Source of the DNA: JBDIAR01 sp039812545
GTDB lineage: Bacteria; Actinomycetota; Actinomycetes; Actinomycetales; Dermatophilaceae
Direction of reading: 5' to 3'
Assembly: GCA_039812545.1 (NCBI GenBank)
Contig: JBDIAR010000157.1
Coordinates: forward strand, 1-7,940
DNA length: 7,940 nucleotides
This document shows positions 1 to 6,488 of this stretch, piece after piece. How positions within the stretch are numbered: position 1 is the stretch's first letter; every line of letters starts with the position of its first letter. The notes below the pieces were generated by a model. The model was given only the letters and a program-made list of their open reading frames with translations, was not told the origin of the DNA and ran no database searches. The position numbers and the translations under genes are program-made.

Positions 1-127
1 GCGCGGACAGGTCCAAGATCCTTTGCCACGCGACGGCCGCCGGCAGATCGCTGTCGATCCGCACGACGAAAGACGCCGAGCCGCGTGCACCGCGCCTGCC
101 GGGCACGTCGAGGGGCTGGGAGTCCAT
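1..127 (-). CDS. Probable SRPBCC-family protein, N-terminal part only
   Basis: An open minus-strand frame begins with ATG at 127 and runs out of the window, giving 42 codons with no stop and consistently G/C-ending third positions. After about 17 polar residues comes a beta-strand-like stretch (SASFVVRIDSDLP) followed by AAVAWQRILDLSA. This is the usual opening of SRPBCC (START/Bet v1-like) proteins: a first strand ending in D/A-x-x-P, then a helix with V-W. Members bind hydrophobic ligands or act as cyclases, aromatases or stress proteins, so the fold does not give a substrate. It is divergent from the thioredoxin gene across an 84-bp gap. No good Shine-Dalgarno site is present, but a TATGCA box sits exactly 6 nt before the ATG, so the start may be leaderless. 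The family call rests on about 25 residues and is tentative; that the frame is coding is more certain. Confidence 0.55.
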   Translation of the reverse strand, partial: MDSQPLDVPGRRGARGSASFVVRIDSDLPAAVAWQRILDLSA

Positions 128-133
128 GGTCCC

Positions 134-139
134 TGCATA
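134..139 (-). promoter_or_regulatory. Candidate -10 box for the leaderless SRPBCC gene
   Basis: Read on the minus strand this is TATGCA, separated by 6 nt (GGGACC) from the ATG at 127. That is where the -10 hexamer of an actinobacterial leaderless transcript would lie, although the last base is A rather than the usual T. It also contains one of the GTATGC motifs, so the match could come from that motif rather than from promoter function. No convincing -35 is visible. Confidence 0.35.
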
Positions 140-199
140 CCAGACCATCCGCCGCGACCTGCGCCCCCGCCGCCCCTGCCGCTCGGGACGGCCCCGGCA

Positions 200-205
200 T
201 ACCCT
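200..205 (+). promoter_or_regulatory. Candidate -10 box for the leaderless thioredoxin gene
   Basis: TACCCT fits the actinobacterial TANNNT -10 pattern and lies exactly 6 nt before the ATG at 212, so transcription would start at or next to the A of the start codon. A GGAGG at 206-210 ends 1 nt before the ATG, too close for a normal Shine-Dalgarno site, which also favours a leaderless start. No clear -35 is present. Confidence 0.5.
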
Positions 206-211
206 GGAGGC

Positions 212-643
212 ATGGCGAATCCTGTGATCGCATGCCCGTCCTGCGGGACGAAGAACCGCCTTCCGGTGGTCGCGAGCGGCCATCCGCGATGCGCGAAGTG
301 CACGACCGACCTGCCGTGGCTCGTCGATGCCGGCGACGACGATTTCGACGCGGCCGTGGCGACGAAGGTGCTCGTCGTGGTGGACCTGTGGGCGCCGTGG
401 TGTGGGCCGTGCCGGATGATCGCGCCGGTGCTGGAGGCGATGAGCCGCGAGCTGGCCGGCCGGATCAAGGTGGTCAAGGTCAATGTCGACACCTCCCCGC
501 GGATCGCCCAGCGCTACCAGGCGCAGAGCATCCCGATGCTGCTCCTGATGGACGGCGGTTCGGTGGTGGACACGATCGTCGGCGCCCAACCCGCCCCGGT
601 GCTGCGCAATCGGATCACCCAGGCGTTGGCCGCTCGCGGCTGA
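212..643 (+). CDS. trxC: Thioredoxin with N-terminal zinc ribbon (Trx2 type)
   Basis: A cytoplasmic thiol-disulfide oxidoreductase of 143 residues that reduces disulfides in target proteins and is normally recharged by thioredoxin reductase. Residues 1-35 carry two CxxC pairs (C8-C11 and C27-C30), the zinc-binding ribbon that sets Trx2/TrxC apart from plain thioredoxin. The thioredoxin fold follows, with the active site WCGPC at 63-67 and the cis-proline P108 (SIPM). In TrxC of E. coli the zinc site tunes redox potential and oxidation sensitivity; that is family knowledge, not shown here. There is no signal peptide. The ATG at 212 was chosen because the zinc ribbon begins at residue 8 and the longer upstream frame is proline-rich and unlike the family. 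A GTG at 224 is a possible alternative. The fumarase gene follows after 43 bp on the same strand but seems to have its own promoter. Confidence 0.93.
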   Translation: MANPVIACPSCGTKNRLPVVASGHPRCAKCTTDLPWLVDAGDDDFDAAVATKVLVVVDLWAPWCGPCRMIAPVLEAMSRELAGRIKVVKVNVDTSPRIAQRYQAQSIPMLLLMDGGSVVDTIVGAQPAPVLRNRITQALAARG

Positions 644-655
644 GCGCGGCGAGCG
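631..655 (+). terminator. GC-rich hairpin at the thioredoxin stop codon
   Basis: CGCTCGC at 631-637 and GCGAGCG at 649-655 form a perfect 7-bp stem around an 11-nt loop that contains the stop codon. No T-run follows, so it is not a classical intrinsic terminator, but such stems often attenuate or end transcripts in GC-rich actinobacteria. It fits with the separate -10 box seen for fumarase. At this base composition a 7-bp stem could also arise by chance. Confidence 0.3.
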
Positions 656-674
656 CGACTGAGCCGATCCGACG

Positions 675-680
675 TACCGT
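675..680 (+). promoter_or_regulatory. Candidate -10 box for the leaderless fumarase gene
   Basis: TACCGT matches TANNNT and is followed by exactly 6 nt before the ATG at 687, the same geometry as in front of the thioredoxin gene. The GGAG at 681-684 is only 2 nt from the ATG, too close to act as a normal ribosome binding site. A -35 element is not apparent. Confidence 0.5.
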
Positions 681-686
681 GGAGTG

Positions 687-2102
687 ATGGGAACGCCAGC
701 CGAGCGGAATACCCGGACCGAGACGGACAGCATGGGTGCCGTCGAGGTGCCCGCCGACCGCTATTGGGGCGCTCAGACGCAGCGCAGTATCGAGCACTTC
801 GACATCGGTCGGGACACCTTCCTGTGGGGGCGGCCGATGATTCGGGCGCTCGGGATCCTCAAGCAGGCGGCGGCTCGCACGAACCGTTCGCTCGGGGTCC
901 TGGACGGCGAGCTGGCGGGCCTGATCGAGGTCGCCGCCGCCGAGGTCGCCGCGGGCGCGTGGGACGACGAGTTCCCTCTCGTGGTCTTCCAGACCGGGTC
1001 GGGCACGCAGTCGAACATGAACGCCAACGAGGTGATCGCGAACCGGGCCAATGAGTTGGCCGGCGTCGGGCTCGGCGCCAAGGCCCCCGTCCACCCGAAC
1101 GACCACGTCAACCGGGGCCAGTCGTCCAACGACACCTTCCCCACGGCGATGCACGTCGCGATCGTCGAAGAGCTGGCGCAGCGGCTGTACCCGGCGGTGG
1201 GCGAGCTCCGGGACACCCTGGTCGAGCGCGCGGACCGGTTCGCCGACATCGTCATGGTCGGCCGCACCCACCTCCAGGACGCCACCCCCGTCACCCTGGG
1301 ACAGGTGATGGGCGGCTGGGTGGCTCAGCTGGACTTCGCGGTGGCCGGCGTCCGCGCCGCCGACGTCCGGGCCCGAGACCTGGCGATCGGTGGAACCGCC
1401 GTCGGGACGGGACTGAACACCCACCCCGACTTCGGCCGGCATACGGCAGAGGAGATTTCGTCGATCACCGGATTGGAGTTCCGGCAGGCCGACAACCTCT
1501 TCGCGGCGCTCAGCGCGCACGACGCGTTGGTCGAGGTCAGCGGCGCCTTGCGGGTGTTGGCGGGGGCGGCGATGAAGATCGCCAACGACGTGCGCTGGCT
1601 CGCCTCCGGACCGCGCAACGGGATCGGCGAGCTGCGGATCCCCGAGAACGAACCCGGGAGTTCGATCATGCCGGGCAAGGTCAATCCGACGCAGGCCGAG
1701 GCCCTGACGATGGTGGTCGCGCGGGTGTTCGGCAACGACGTGACCGTGGCGTTCGCGGGCAGCCAGGGCAACTTCCAGCTCAACGTGTTCAAACCGGTGA
1801 TGGCGCACGCGGTGCTGGAGTCGATTCTGTTGCTGGCAGACGCGATTCGCTCGTTCGCGGTTCATTGCGCGAGGGGGATCGAACCGGATCGCGAGCGGAT
1901 TCAGGCCAACCTGGACGGCAACCTGATGCTCGTGACCGCCCTGACCCCGCACATCGGCTACGACCGAGCGGCCGCCATCGCCAAACAGGCCCACCACGAC
2001 AACACGACCCTGCGGGCGGCGGCCATTGCGTCCGGTGACGTCACGGGCGAGGACTTCGACCGCTGGGTCGTGCCCCGCGACATGACGCACCCGGCGACAT
2101 GA
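687..2102 (+). CDS. fumC: Class II fumarate hydratase (fumarase C)
   Basis: Catalyses the reversible hydration of fumarate to L-malate in the TCA cycle, as an iron-independent cytoplasmic homotetramer. The 471-residue length is normal for class II. The N-terminal segment has DSMGAVEVPADRYWGAQTQR (14-33), typical of fumarases. The substrate-site motif GRTHLQDATPVTLGQ starts at 192, so its H195 corresponds to H188 of E. coli FumC. The superfamily signature GSSIMPGKVNP lies at 324-334, with the flexible-loop catalytic serine S325 and lysine K331; the constant offset of 7 from E. coli supports the alignment. GSGTQSNMN is also present. Aspartase shares the fold, but the fumarase-type sequence and length favour fumarase. 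The ATG at 687 is preferred to the GTG at 684 because of the leaderless -10 spacing. The last codons have been altered by a 17-bp tandem duplication, ending the protein in THPAT. The DUF488 gene starts 27 bp downstream. Confidence 0.95.
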   Translation: MGTPAERNTRTETDSMGAVEVPADRYWGAQTQRSIEHFDIGRDTFLWGRPMIRALGILKQAAARTNRSLGVLDGELAGLIEVAAAEVAAGAWDDEFPLVVFQTGSGTQSNMNANEVIANRANELAGVGLGAKAPVHPNDHVNRGQSSNDTFPTAMHVAIVEELAQRLYPAVGELRDTLVERADRFADIVMVGRTHLQDATPVTLGQVMGGWVAQLDFAVAGVRAADVRARDLAIGGTAVGTGLNTHPDFGRHTAEEISSITGLEFRQADNLFAALSAHDALVEVSGALRVLAGAAMKIANDVRWLASGPRNGIGELRIPENEPGSSIMPGKVNPTQAEALTMVVARVFGNDVTVAFAGSQGNFQLNVFKPVMAHAVLESILLLADAIRSFAVHCARGIEPDRERIQANLDGNLMLVTALTPHIGYDRAAAIAKQAHHDNTTLRAAAIASGDVTGEDFDRWVVPRDMTHPAT

Positions 2103-2110
2103 CGCACCCG
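2077..2110 (+). repeat. 17-bp perfect tandem duplication at the fumC end
   Basis: GCGACATGACGCACCCG occurs twice back to back, at 2077-2093 and 2094-2110. Because 17 is not a multiple of 3, the second copy is read in a shifted frame and brings in the TGA at 2100-2102. Without one copy the fumarase frame would run from THP through ATG AGG to a TGA over the Shine-Dalgarno site of the next gene. Confidence 0.9.
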
Positions 2111-2129
2111 ATGAGGTGAGGAGCAGCCC

Positions 2130-2495
2130 ATGGGACATCGCATCCAGCTGCGCAGGGTGTACGACCCGCCCGAACCCGACGACGGACAGCGGGTTCTCGT
2201 CGATCGGCTCTGGCCGCGTGGCGTCAGCAAGGAACGTGCCGATCTCGACGAGTGGTTCAAGGACGTCGCGCCCTCGACCGCGTTGCGCGAGTGGTACGGA
2301 CACGACCCGGACAAGTACGCGGAGTTCGCCCTGCGGTACCGCGCGGAGTTGACCGACACCGACCACGCCGCGGCCTTCGCAGAGTTGACCAAGCGAGCGG
2401 CGGCCGGCCCGTTGACGCTGCTCACCGGAGCCAAGGCCGTGGAGATCAGCGATGCCACGGTCCTGCGCGACGTCCTCACCCAACCCACTTCCTGA
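2130..2495 (+). CDS. DUF488 (YeaO-like) family protein
   Basis: A small cytoplasmic protein of 121 residues in the DUF488 family, whose E. coli member is YeaO. The family motifs are in the usual order: RRVYDP at 8-13, then VDRLWPRG at 24-31, LDEWFK at 39-44, PST at 48-50, and PLTLLTGAK in the C-terminal third. Length and spacing match YeaO closely. No biochemical activity is established that I can rely on, so none is assigned. The ATG is supported by GAGGAG at 2118-2123 with a 6-nt spacer. The gene follows fumC by 27 bp with no promoter-like sequence between them, so co-transcription is likely; the aldo/keto reductase follows after 53 bp. Confidence 0.88.
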   Translation: MGHRIQLRRVYDPPEPDDGQRVLVDRLWPRGVSKERADLDEWFKDVAPSTALREWYGHDPDKYAEFALRYRAELTDTDHAAAFAELTKRAAAGPLTLLTGAKAVEISDATVLRDVLTQPTS

Positions 2496-2548
2496 CCAGG
2501 GACTCCCCTGACCGACGGATTCGCCCCGATGAAAGCTGAGGAACCACA

Positions 2549-3397
2549 ATGGAATACGTGACCCTGTCCAATGGTATCGCCATGCCGATACTCGGCTTCG
2601 GCGTCTACCAGGTGCCGGCGGAGGACACCGAGCGCGTCGTCTCCGAGGCGCTGGCCGCCGGCTACCGCTCCATCGACACCGCCTCCGGGTACGGCAACGA
2701 GAAGGGGGTCGGGCGCGCCATCGCGGCCAGCGGCATACCGCGCGACGAACTCTTCGTCACCACCAAACTCTGGGTCCAGGACCCGGGCGAGGACAACACT
2801 CGGCGGGCCTTCGACTCCTCGATGACCAAGCTCGGCCTGGACACCCTCGACCTGTACCTGATCCACCAGCCGTTCGGCGACGTGTATGCCCAATGGCGCG
2901 CGATGGAGGGTCTGTATGCCGACGGTCGGATTCGCGCGATCGGGGTGTCGAACTTCATGCCCGATCGGCTACTCGACCTGATCCTGCACAACACCGTCGC
3001 GCCAATGGTGAACCAGGTGGAGACGCACCCGTTCTATCAGCGCGTGGCGGACCAGGAATTCATGGCCGCGCACGGCGTCGCGATCGAGTCGTGGGGGCCG
3101 TTCGCGGAGGGCCGCAACAATCTGTTCACAGATCCGGTGCTCTCGGGAATCGCTGCGGCACATGGCAAATCGGTCGGACAGGTCGTGCTGCGGTGGCTGA
3201 TCCAGCGTGGCGTGATCGCGATCCCGAAGTCGGTGCGCCCCGAACGGATGGCCGAGAACCTCGCCGTGTTCGACTTCGCCCTGAGCGCGGAGCAGATGGC
3301 GGCCATCGCCGGCCTGGACACCGGGAGTTCGCTCTTCTTCAGCCACCGCGATCCCACCTGGGTCGAGCGCCTCGGAACGGTACGCGTCAGCGACTGA
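2549..3397 (+). CDS. Aldo/keto reductase, 2,5-diketo-gluconate reductase type
   Basis: A cytoplasmic NAD(P)H-dependent carbonyl reductase of 282 residues, a normal length for bacterial AKR5-type enzymes. The complete catalytic tetrad is visible: D43, Y48, K73 and H106 (in LIHQP). GVSNF at 132-136 and NQVETHPFYQ are the barrel strand motifs, and IPKSVRPERMAEN around K227 is the cofactor 2'-phosphate-binding signature, suggesting NADPH. The N-terminus (SNGIAMPILGFGVYQV) is also standard. The substrate cannot be read from the sequence; relatives reduce diketogluconate, methylglyoxal and other aldehydes. The ATG is supported by GAGGA at 2538-2542, 6 nt upstream. It is the last gene of the plus-strand series that begins with thioredoxin. 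Its stop overlaps the convergent TetR gene by 11 bp. A role in detoxifying reactive carbonyls would suit the redox-flavoured neighbourhood, but that is inference. Confidence 0.92.
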   Translation: MEYVTLSNGIAMPILGFGVYQVPAEDTERVVSEALAAGYRSIDTASGYGNEKGVGRAIAASGIPRDELFVTTKLWVQDPGEDNTRRAFDSSMTKLGLDTLDLYLIHQPFGDVYAQWRAMEGLYADGRIRAIGVSNFMPDRLLDLILHNTVAPMVNQVETHPFYQRVADQEFMAAHGVAIESWGPFAEGRNNLFTDPVLSGIAAAHGKSVGQVVLRWLIQRGVIAIPKSVRPERMAENLAVFDFALSAEQMAAIAGLDTGSSLFFSHRDPTWVERLGTVRVSD

Positions 3398-3977
3398 CGG
3401 CGCATTCGCGGTCGACGACGGCCCGCAGATAGCCACGGTATTGCTGCGGATCCAAGCCGGTACTGATGGCCAGCATGGTCACCGTGTATGCCGAGTACAT
3501 CGTGAACGCCGCGAGCGTCGCCTCGGGCTGCGGCGGCTTGAGGCCGGCGTGCTCGCACCATCGGCGGGCGATGGCGTCGACGACTCCGGCCACCCGAGCC
3601 TCGTTGTCCCGACCGTCGGCCCGGGCGACGTACGCGGCCCAATAGTCCCGGAACAGTTGGGTATTGGCGGCTGCGGCATCGAGGGTGGGCACGAAGAAGC
3701 CCCACACCTCGTCGGCGAGACTGCGTTTGCGTGAGGGCCGCTTGGCCGAGATCACCTGCCACACCTGCAGCGCCTGACTCGTGGCGGCCTCTTCCATGAC
3801 GTGCAGGAAGAGGGTGGCCTTGTCGCCGACATTGCGCACCGTCCCGGTCGAGACCGCGGCCTCGGCGGCGATATCGCGTACGGAAGTGGCGGCATACCCA
3901 CGCTCCAGGAAGAGTCGCCACGCCGCCTCCCTGACCCGACGCTCGCGGTCCAGCTGGCCTTCTCGACGGACGGACAT
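3387..3977 (-). CDS. TetR-family transcriptional regulator
   Basis: A DNA-binding repressor-type protein of 196 residues. The helix-turn-helix spans about 10-58: a first helix with EAAWRLFLERGYAATSV, then DIAAEAAVSTGTVRNVGDKATLF (35-57). The recognition helix is one residue shorter than the usual TLYxHFxxK form and lacks the common Tyr and Phe, a variant seen in one TetR subgroup. The remaining 140 residues are the helical ligand-binding and dimer domain, with no specific family resemblance that I can name. The start at 3977 is chosen over an in-frame ATG at 3998 because AGGAGGT lies just upstream and the first candidate has no such site. It is divergent from the MMPL transporter with an inverted-repeat operator between them, so control of the transporter and of itself is the simplest reading. 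The ligand is unknown. The 3' end overlaps the reductase gene tail to tail. Confidence 0.9.
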   Translation of the reverse strand: MSVRREGQLDRERRVREAAWRLFLERGYAATSVRDIAAEAAVSTGTVRNVGDKATLFLHVMEEAATSQALQVWQVISAKRPSRKRSLADEVWGFFVPTLDAAAANTQLFRDYWAAYVARADGRDNEARVAGVVDAIARRWCEHAGLKPPQPEATLAAFTMYSAYTVTMLAISTGLDPQQYRGYLRAVVDRECAVSR

Positions 3978-3980
3978 CAC

Positions 3981-3987
3981 ACCTCCT
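3981..3987 (-). promoter_or_regulatory. Shine-Dalgarno site that sets the TetR start
   Basis: The plus-strand ACCTCCT reads AGGAGGT on the minus strand, a near-perfect ribosome binding site just upstream of the ATG at 3977. It lies inside the longer reading frame that starts at 3998, so the 3998 ATG is unlikely to be the translation start. Confidence 0.75.
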
Positions 3988-3996
3988 GAACGACCC

Positions 3997-4002
3997 ATCC
4001 TA
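3997..4002 (-). promoter_or_regulatory. Candidate -10 box for the TetR gene
   Basis: TAGGAT on the minus strand fits TANNNT. About 17 nt upstream, at plus positions 4019-4025, GTTCAG/TTCAGT could act as a weak -35 and coincides with one half-site of the inverted repeat. Transcription would begin near 3990, leaving a short leader containing the AGGAGGT site. Confidence 0.4.
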
Positions 4003-4007
4003 CCGAA

Positions 4008-4025
4008 TGAACGTGTTCACTGAAC
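4008..4025. promoter_or_regulatory. Three-half-site inverted repeat, probable TetR operator
   Basis: TGAAC (4008-4012), GTTCA (4015-4019) and TGAAC (4021-4025) are three exact half-sites in alternating orientation, with spacers of 2 and 1 nt. They lie in the 91-bp gap between the divergent TetR and MMPL starts, next to the -10 candidate for tetR and upstream of the A/T-containing AATACT at 4032-4037 that could serve the transporter. TetR dimers bind such inverted repeats, so occupancy would block both promoters. Three half-sites could allow two overlapping binding registers. Confidence 0.65.
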
Positions 4026-4056
4026 TCGTGCAATACTCGTGTCGTCCCGCTGGAGT

Positions 4057-4062
4057 GAGGAG
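4057..4062 (+). promoter_or_regulatory. Shine-Dalgarno site that sets the MMPL start
   Basis: GAGGAG ends 6 nt before a GTG at 4069. The upstream in-frame GTG at 4039 has no comparable site, so 4069 is the better start even though it shortens the protein by ten residues. Confidence 0.65.
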
Positions 4063-4068
4063 TATGCC

Positions 4069-6294
4069 GTGCCGTCCCCCACTGAATCCATTCCGGCGTC
4101 CCCGGCGTCTCCTGCCGGCCGTCCGACGGTCCTGTTCCGGTGGGGCGGGGTGGTCGGTCGGCACCCGTGGCGGGTGGTCACGGTCTGGTTGCTGCTGTTC
4201 CTCGCGTGCGGTGCGGCGGGCGCGTCGGTGGCGAGCAAGCTCAGCGAGGGTGGCGGCTATGACGAGCGGGCCGACTCCTGGCAGGCGTTCGTGGAGTTGA
4301 ACCGGGCGTTCGGTGAGCGCATCGAGGACGTGACGGTGATCTACTCCACGACCGACCGGCCGGTGACGGATCCGGCGGTGTCGGCCGGCGTTGCTCGGGT
4401 CGTGGCCGGGCTGCCCAAGGACCGGGTCGTCGGCGTCGTCAACGGGCTGCAGGCTCCGCCGGCGCTCGGCATGGTCAGTGCCGACAAGCGCGCCGTCCGC
4501 GTGGCGATCACGTTGCGGGAGTTGGGAACTCCCGAGAACCCCGACACCAAGCAGAAGCTCCTCGACTACCAGGAGATCGCCGACAAGCTGGCCGTCGACG
4601 TGCCCGGGGTTCGCACCGACGTGGGTGGGATCTACTCGATGGCGGACGATGTTGTGCACGCGGTGGCCGATGACACCCGCCGCGCAGAGGGACTCGCACT
4701 GCCGGTCGTCGCCATCCTGGGGGTCCTCATCTTCGGCGGTGTCGTGGCGGCTGCGCTGCCTCCGCTGGTGGGTCTGGTCGCCGTCGTATTCGCTTTCGCC
4801 GCAGTGTCGTTCACGGCGGACCACACCATGGTGACGTCGCAGGCGCTGACGATCGTCACCCTGTTGGGGTTGGGCCTGGCCATCGACTACAGCCTGTTCA
4901 TCGTCAACCGGTTCCGTGAGGAACTCGGCGATCGAACCGGGCGGGCCGCCGCCGTGGACGCACTGGGACCGACCCTGGCGGCGGCCGGCCGCACCGTCAT
5001 CTTCAGCGCGGTCATCGTGGCGGTGAGTATGGCGTCGCTGCTGGTCTTCCCACTGGCTCCGTTGCGGTCACTGGCATACGGGGCGATCCCGGCGGTGCTG
5101 GGCGCCGCGGTGACCGCCGTCGTGCTGTTGCCGGCCGTGCTCGCGCTGCTCGGCCAACGGGTCAATGCGTGGCATGTGCCGGGGACCCGCCCTGCGACGG
5201 TGTTGCCGGAGGACGCCGACAGTCACGGCGCCTGGGCGGCCATCGCCCATCGCGTGATGCGGCGGCCGTGGACGTACCTCATCGTTGTGTCCGTGGTGCT
5301 CGTGGCGTTGGGATCGCCGTTCCGGCACGTGCAGTGGGGCAGCGTCGACGAGGGAGTCCTGCCCGCCAGCGCGCCGAGCCGACAGACGCTGGCGACCAGC
5401 GCACAACACTTCGGCGGGACTCAGGCCTGGATGTATGCCGTTCTCGTCGGCGCGGATTCGGCTGCGGCCGCGGCGTATGCGGCGAGTCTCGATTCCGCGG
5501 TGCCCGAGTTGACGACGGTGATCCCGGTCGGCACGACCGTCGCAGACGGACGCAACTACGCGATGCTGCGGATGGCATACCCGGGCAAGCCCAACGAAAC
5601 GGCCTCGCTCGACCTGGTCTCGAAGGTACGCGCGGTGCCGGCGCCGACCGGGGTGCGGGCCTACGTCGGCGGCCAGAACGCGCTGACCGTCGATCAGAAA
5701 GCCGTTGTCGCAGAGCGGCTCCCGGCGATGGTGGCCTTGATCGCGGTGTCGATGTTCGTGCTGCTCTTCTTGGCGTTCGGGTCGATCCTGTTGCCGCTGA
5801 AGGCCATCGTGGTGTCGGCGCTGTCGATTCTGGCGTCGTTCGGGATCGTGGTGTGGGGATTCCAGGACGGCGGGCTCGCCGGGCTGCTGGGGTTCGAGGC
5901 TCCGGGGTACACCGAACTCACCACGCCGGTCGCGATGGGCGCGATGCTGTTCGGGCTGTCGATGGACTACGAGGTGTTCCTGCTGTCGCGCATCCGCGAG
6001 GAGTGGGATCGCACCGGGGACAACACTTTGTCCGTCGCGCACGGGTTGTCGCGGACGGGGCGGATCATCACCGGTGCGGCGGTGTTGCTCGGCGTCGTGG
6101 TGGGCTGTTTCGTGATCAGCGGCGTGATCGTGGTCAAGATGCTCGGGGTGGCGATGCTGGTGGCGCTCGTGCTGGATGCCACGCTGATCCGTGGGGTGCT
6201 CGTGCCGGCGACGATGCGTCTGATGGGCCGCTGGAACTGGTGGCTGCCCGGCGGTCTGGCCGGCTGGTGGGAGCGCCACCACCTCACCCACTGA
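4069..6294 (+). CDS. MMPL/RND-family membrane transporter
   Basis: A large inner-membrane transporter of 741 residues, built as two repeats of one transmembrane helix, an extracytoplasmic domain and a bundle of about five helices. The first helix is at about 33-57 (VVTVWLLLFLACGAAGA). The first bundle covers about 205-370, with GLAIDYSLFIVNRFREE holding D273, and the second about 545-720, with FGLSMDYEVFLLSRIREEW holding D633. These paired aspartates in the fourth helix of each bundle are the proton-relay residues typical of MMPL proteins, so a proton-driven exporter is likely. Length and layout resemble the shorter actinobacterial YdfJ-like members rather than the roughly 950-residue mycobacterial MmpL proteins. 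Substrates in the family include lipids, siderophores and drugs; none can be inferred here. The divergent TetR gene and operator suggest ligand-induced expression. The gene is single; no MmpS-like or periplasmic partner follows. Confidence 0.92.
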   Translation: MPSPTESIPASPASPAGRPTVLFRWGGVVGRHPWRVVTVWLLLFLACGAAGASVASKLSEGGGYDERADSWQAFVELNRAFGERIEDVTVIYSTTDRPVTDPAVSAGVARVVAGLPKDRVVGVVNGLQAPPALGMVSADKRAVRVAITLRELGTPENPDTKQKLLDYQEIADKLAVDVPGVRTDVGGIYSMADDVVHAVADDTRRAEGLALPVVAILGVLIFGGVVAAALPPLVGLVAVVFAFAAVSFTADHTMVTSQALTIVTLLGLGLAIDYSLFIVNRFREELGDRTGRAAAVDALGPTLAAAGRTVIFSAVIVAVSMASLLVFPLAPLRSLAYGAIPAVLGAAVTAVVLLPAVLALLGQRVNAWHVPGTRPATVLPEDADSHGAWAAIAHRVMRRPWTYLIVVSVVLVALGSPFRHVQWGSVDEGVLPASAPSRQTLATSAQHFGGTQAWMYAVLVGADSAAAAAYAASLDSAVPELTTVIPVGTTVADGRNYAMLRMAYPGKPNETASLDLVSKVRAVPAPTGVRAYVGGQNALTVDQKAVVAERLPAMVALIAVSMFVLLFLAFGSILLPLKAIVVSALSILASFGIVVWGFQDGGLAGLLGFEAPGYTELTTPVAMGAMLFGLSMDYEVFLLSRIREEWDRTGDNTLSVAHGLSRTGRIITGAAVLLGVVVGCFVISGVIVVKMLGVAMLVALVLDATLIRGVLVPATMRLMGRWNWWLPGGLAGWWERHHLTH

Positions 6295-6488
6295 CCCTCT
6301 CTCCGCCCCGCCGACCCGCATACAATCCCGCCCCGCCCGCTCCCCTCCGGCCGGCCCTGCCCGCCGGACGGACAAAGGACCGCGCTCCGAGCCCAGGGGC
6401 GGCGTGTCCGATCGTTTACGACGCCTTTGCCAGCCCGTCGGTCGGCTCGACGGAGCAGTGACCGAGCGATGCGAGCGACCGGGCCGCG
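6295..6488. other. Convergent intergenic gap
   Basis: This 194-bp gap separates the ends of the MMPL gene and the minus-strand 129-codon gene. The first half is C-rich (runs such as CCCGCCCCGCCCGC), with one isolated TACAAT at 6321-6326 that resembles a -10 box but has no -35 or gene after it. A weak 6-bp stem joins TCCGGC (6346-6351) and GCCGGA (6363-6368). The second half holds the terminator-like hairpin listed separately. I see no coding sequence with family resemblance. Confidence 0.6.
6439..6481. terminator. Possible bidirectional terminator hairpin
   Basis: CGGTCGGCTCG at 6439-6449 can pair with CGAGCGACCG at 6472-6481, giving 10 pairs with a single bulged G and a 22-nt loop. It sits where both converging genes need to stop, 145 bp after the MMPL stop and just past the 3' end of the minus-strand gene. 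There is no T-run on either side. The large loop and high GC make it a weak candidate. Confidence 0.3.

Noticed and set aside
23..211. N-terminal extension of the thioredoxin frame upstream of 212
   Set aside because: It is proline- and arginine-rich, overlaps the minus-strand SRPBCC start, and the family's zinc ribbon starts right after the ATG at 212.
615..2549. A 644-codon open frame on the minus strand opposite fumC and the DUF488 gene
   Set aside because: It is opposite two well-supported genes and reads as Arg/Gly/Val/His-rich low-complexity protein with no family motif, as expected from mirror frames in GC-rich DNA.
6321..6326. TACAAT resembling a -10 box after the MMPL gene
   Set aside because: No -35 partner and no gene or structured RNA follows on the plus strand; it overlaps a GCATAC motif, which supplies the TAC.
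6346..6368. Short inverted repeat TCCGGC/GCCGGA as a terminator for the MMPL gene
   Set aside because: Only six pairs, no T-run, and such stems are common by chance in C/G-rich DNA.
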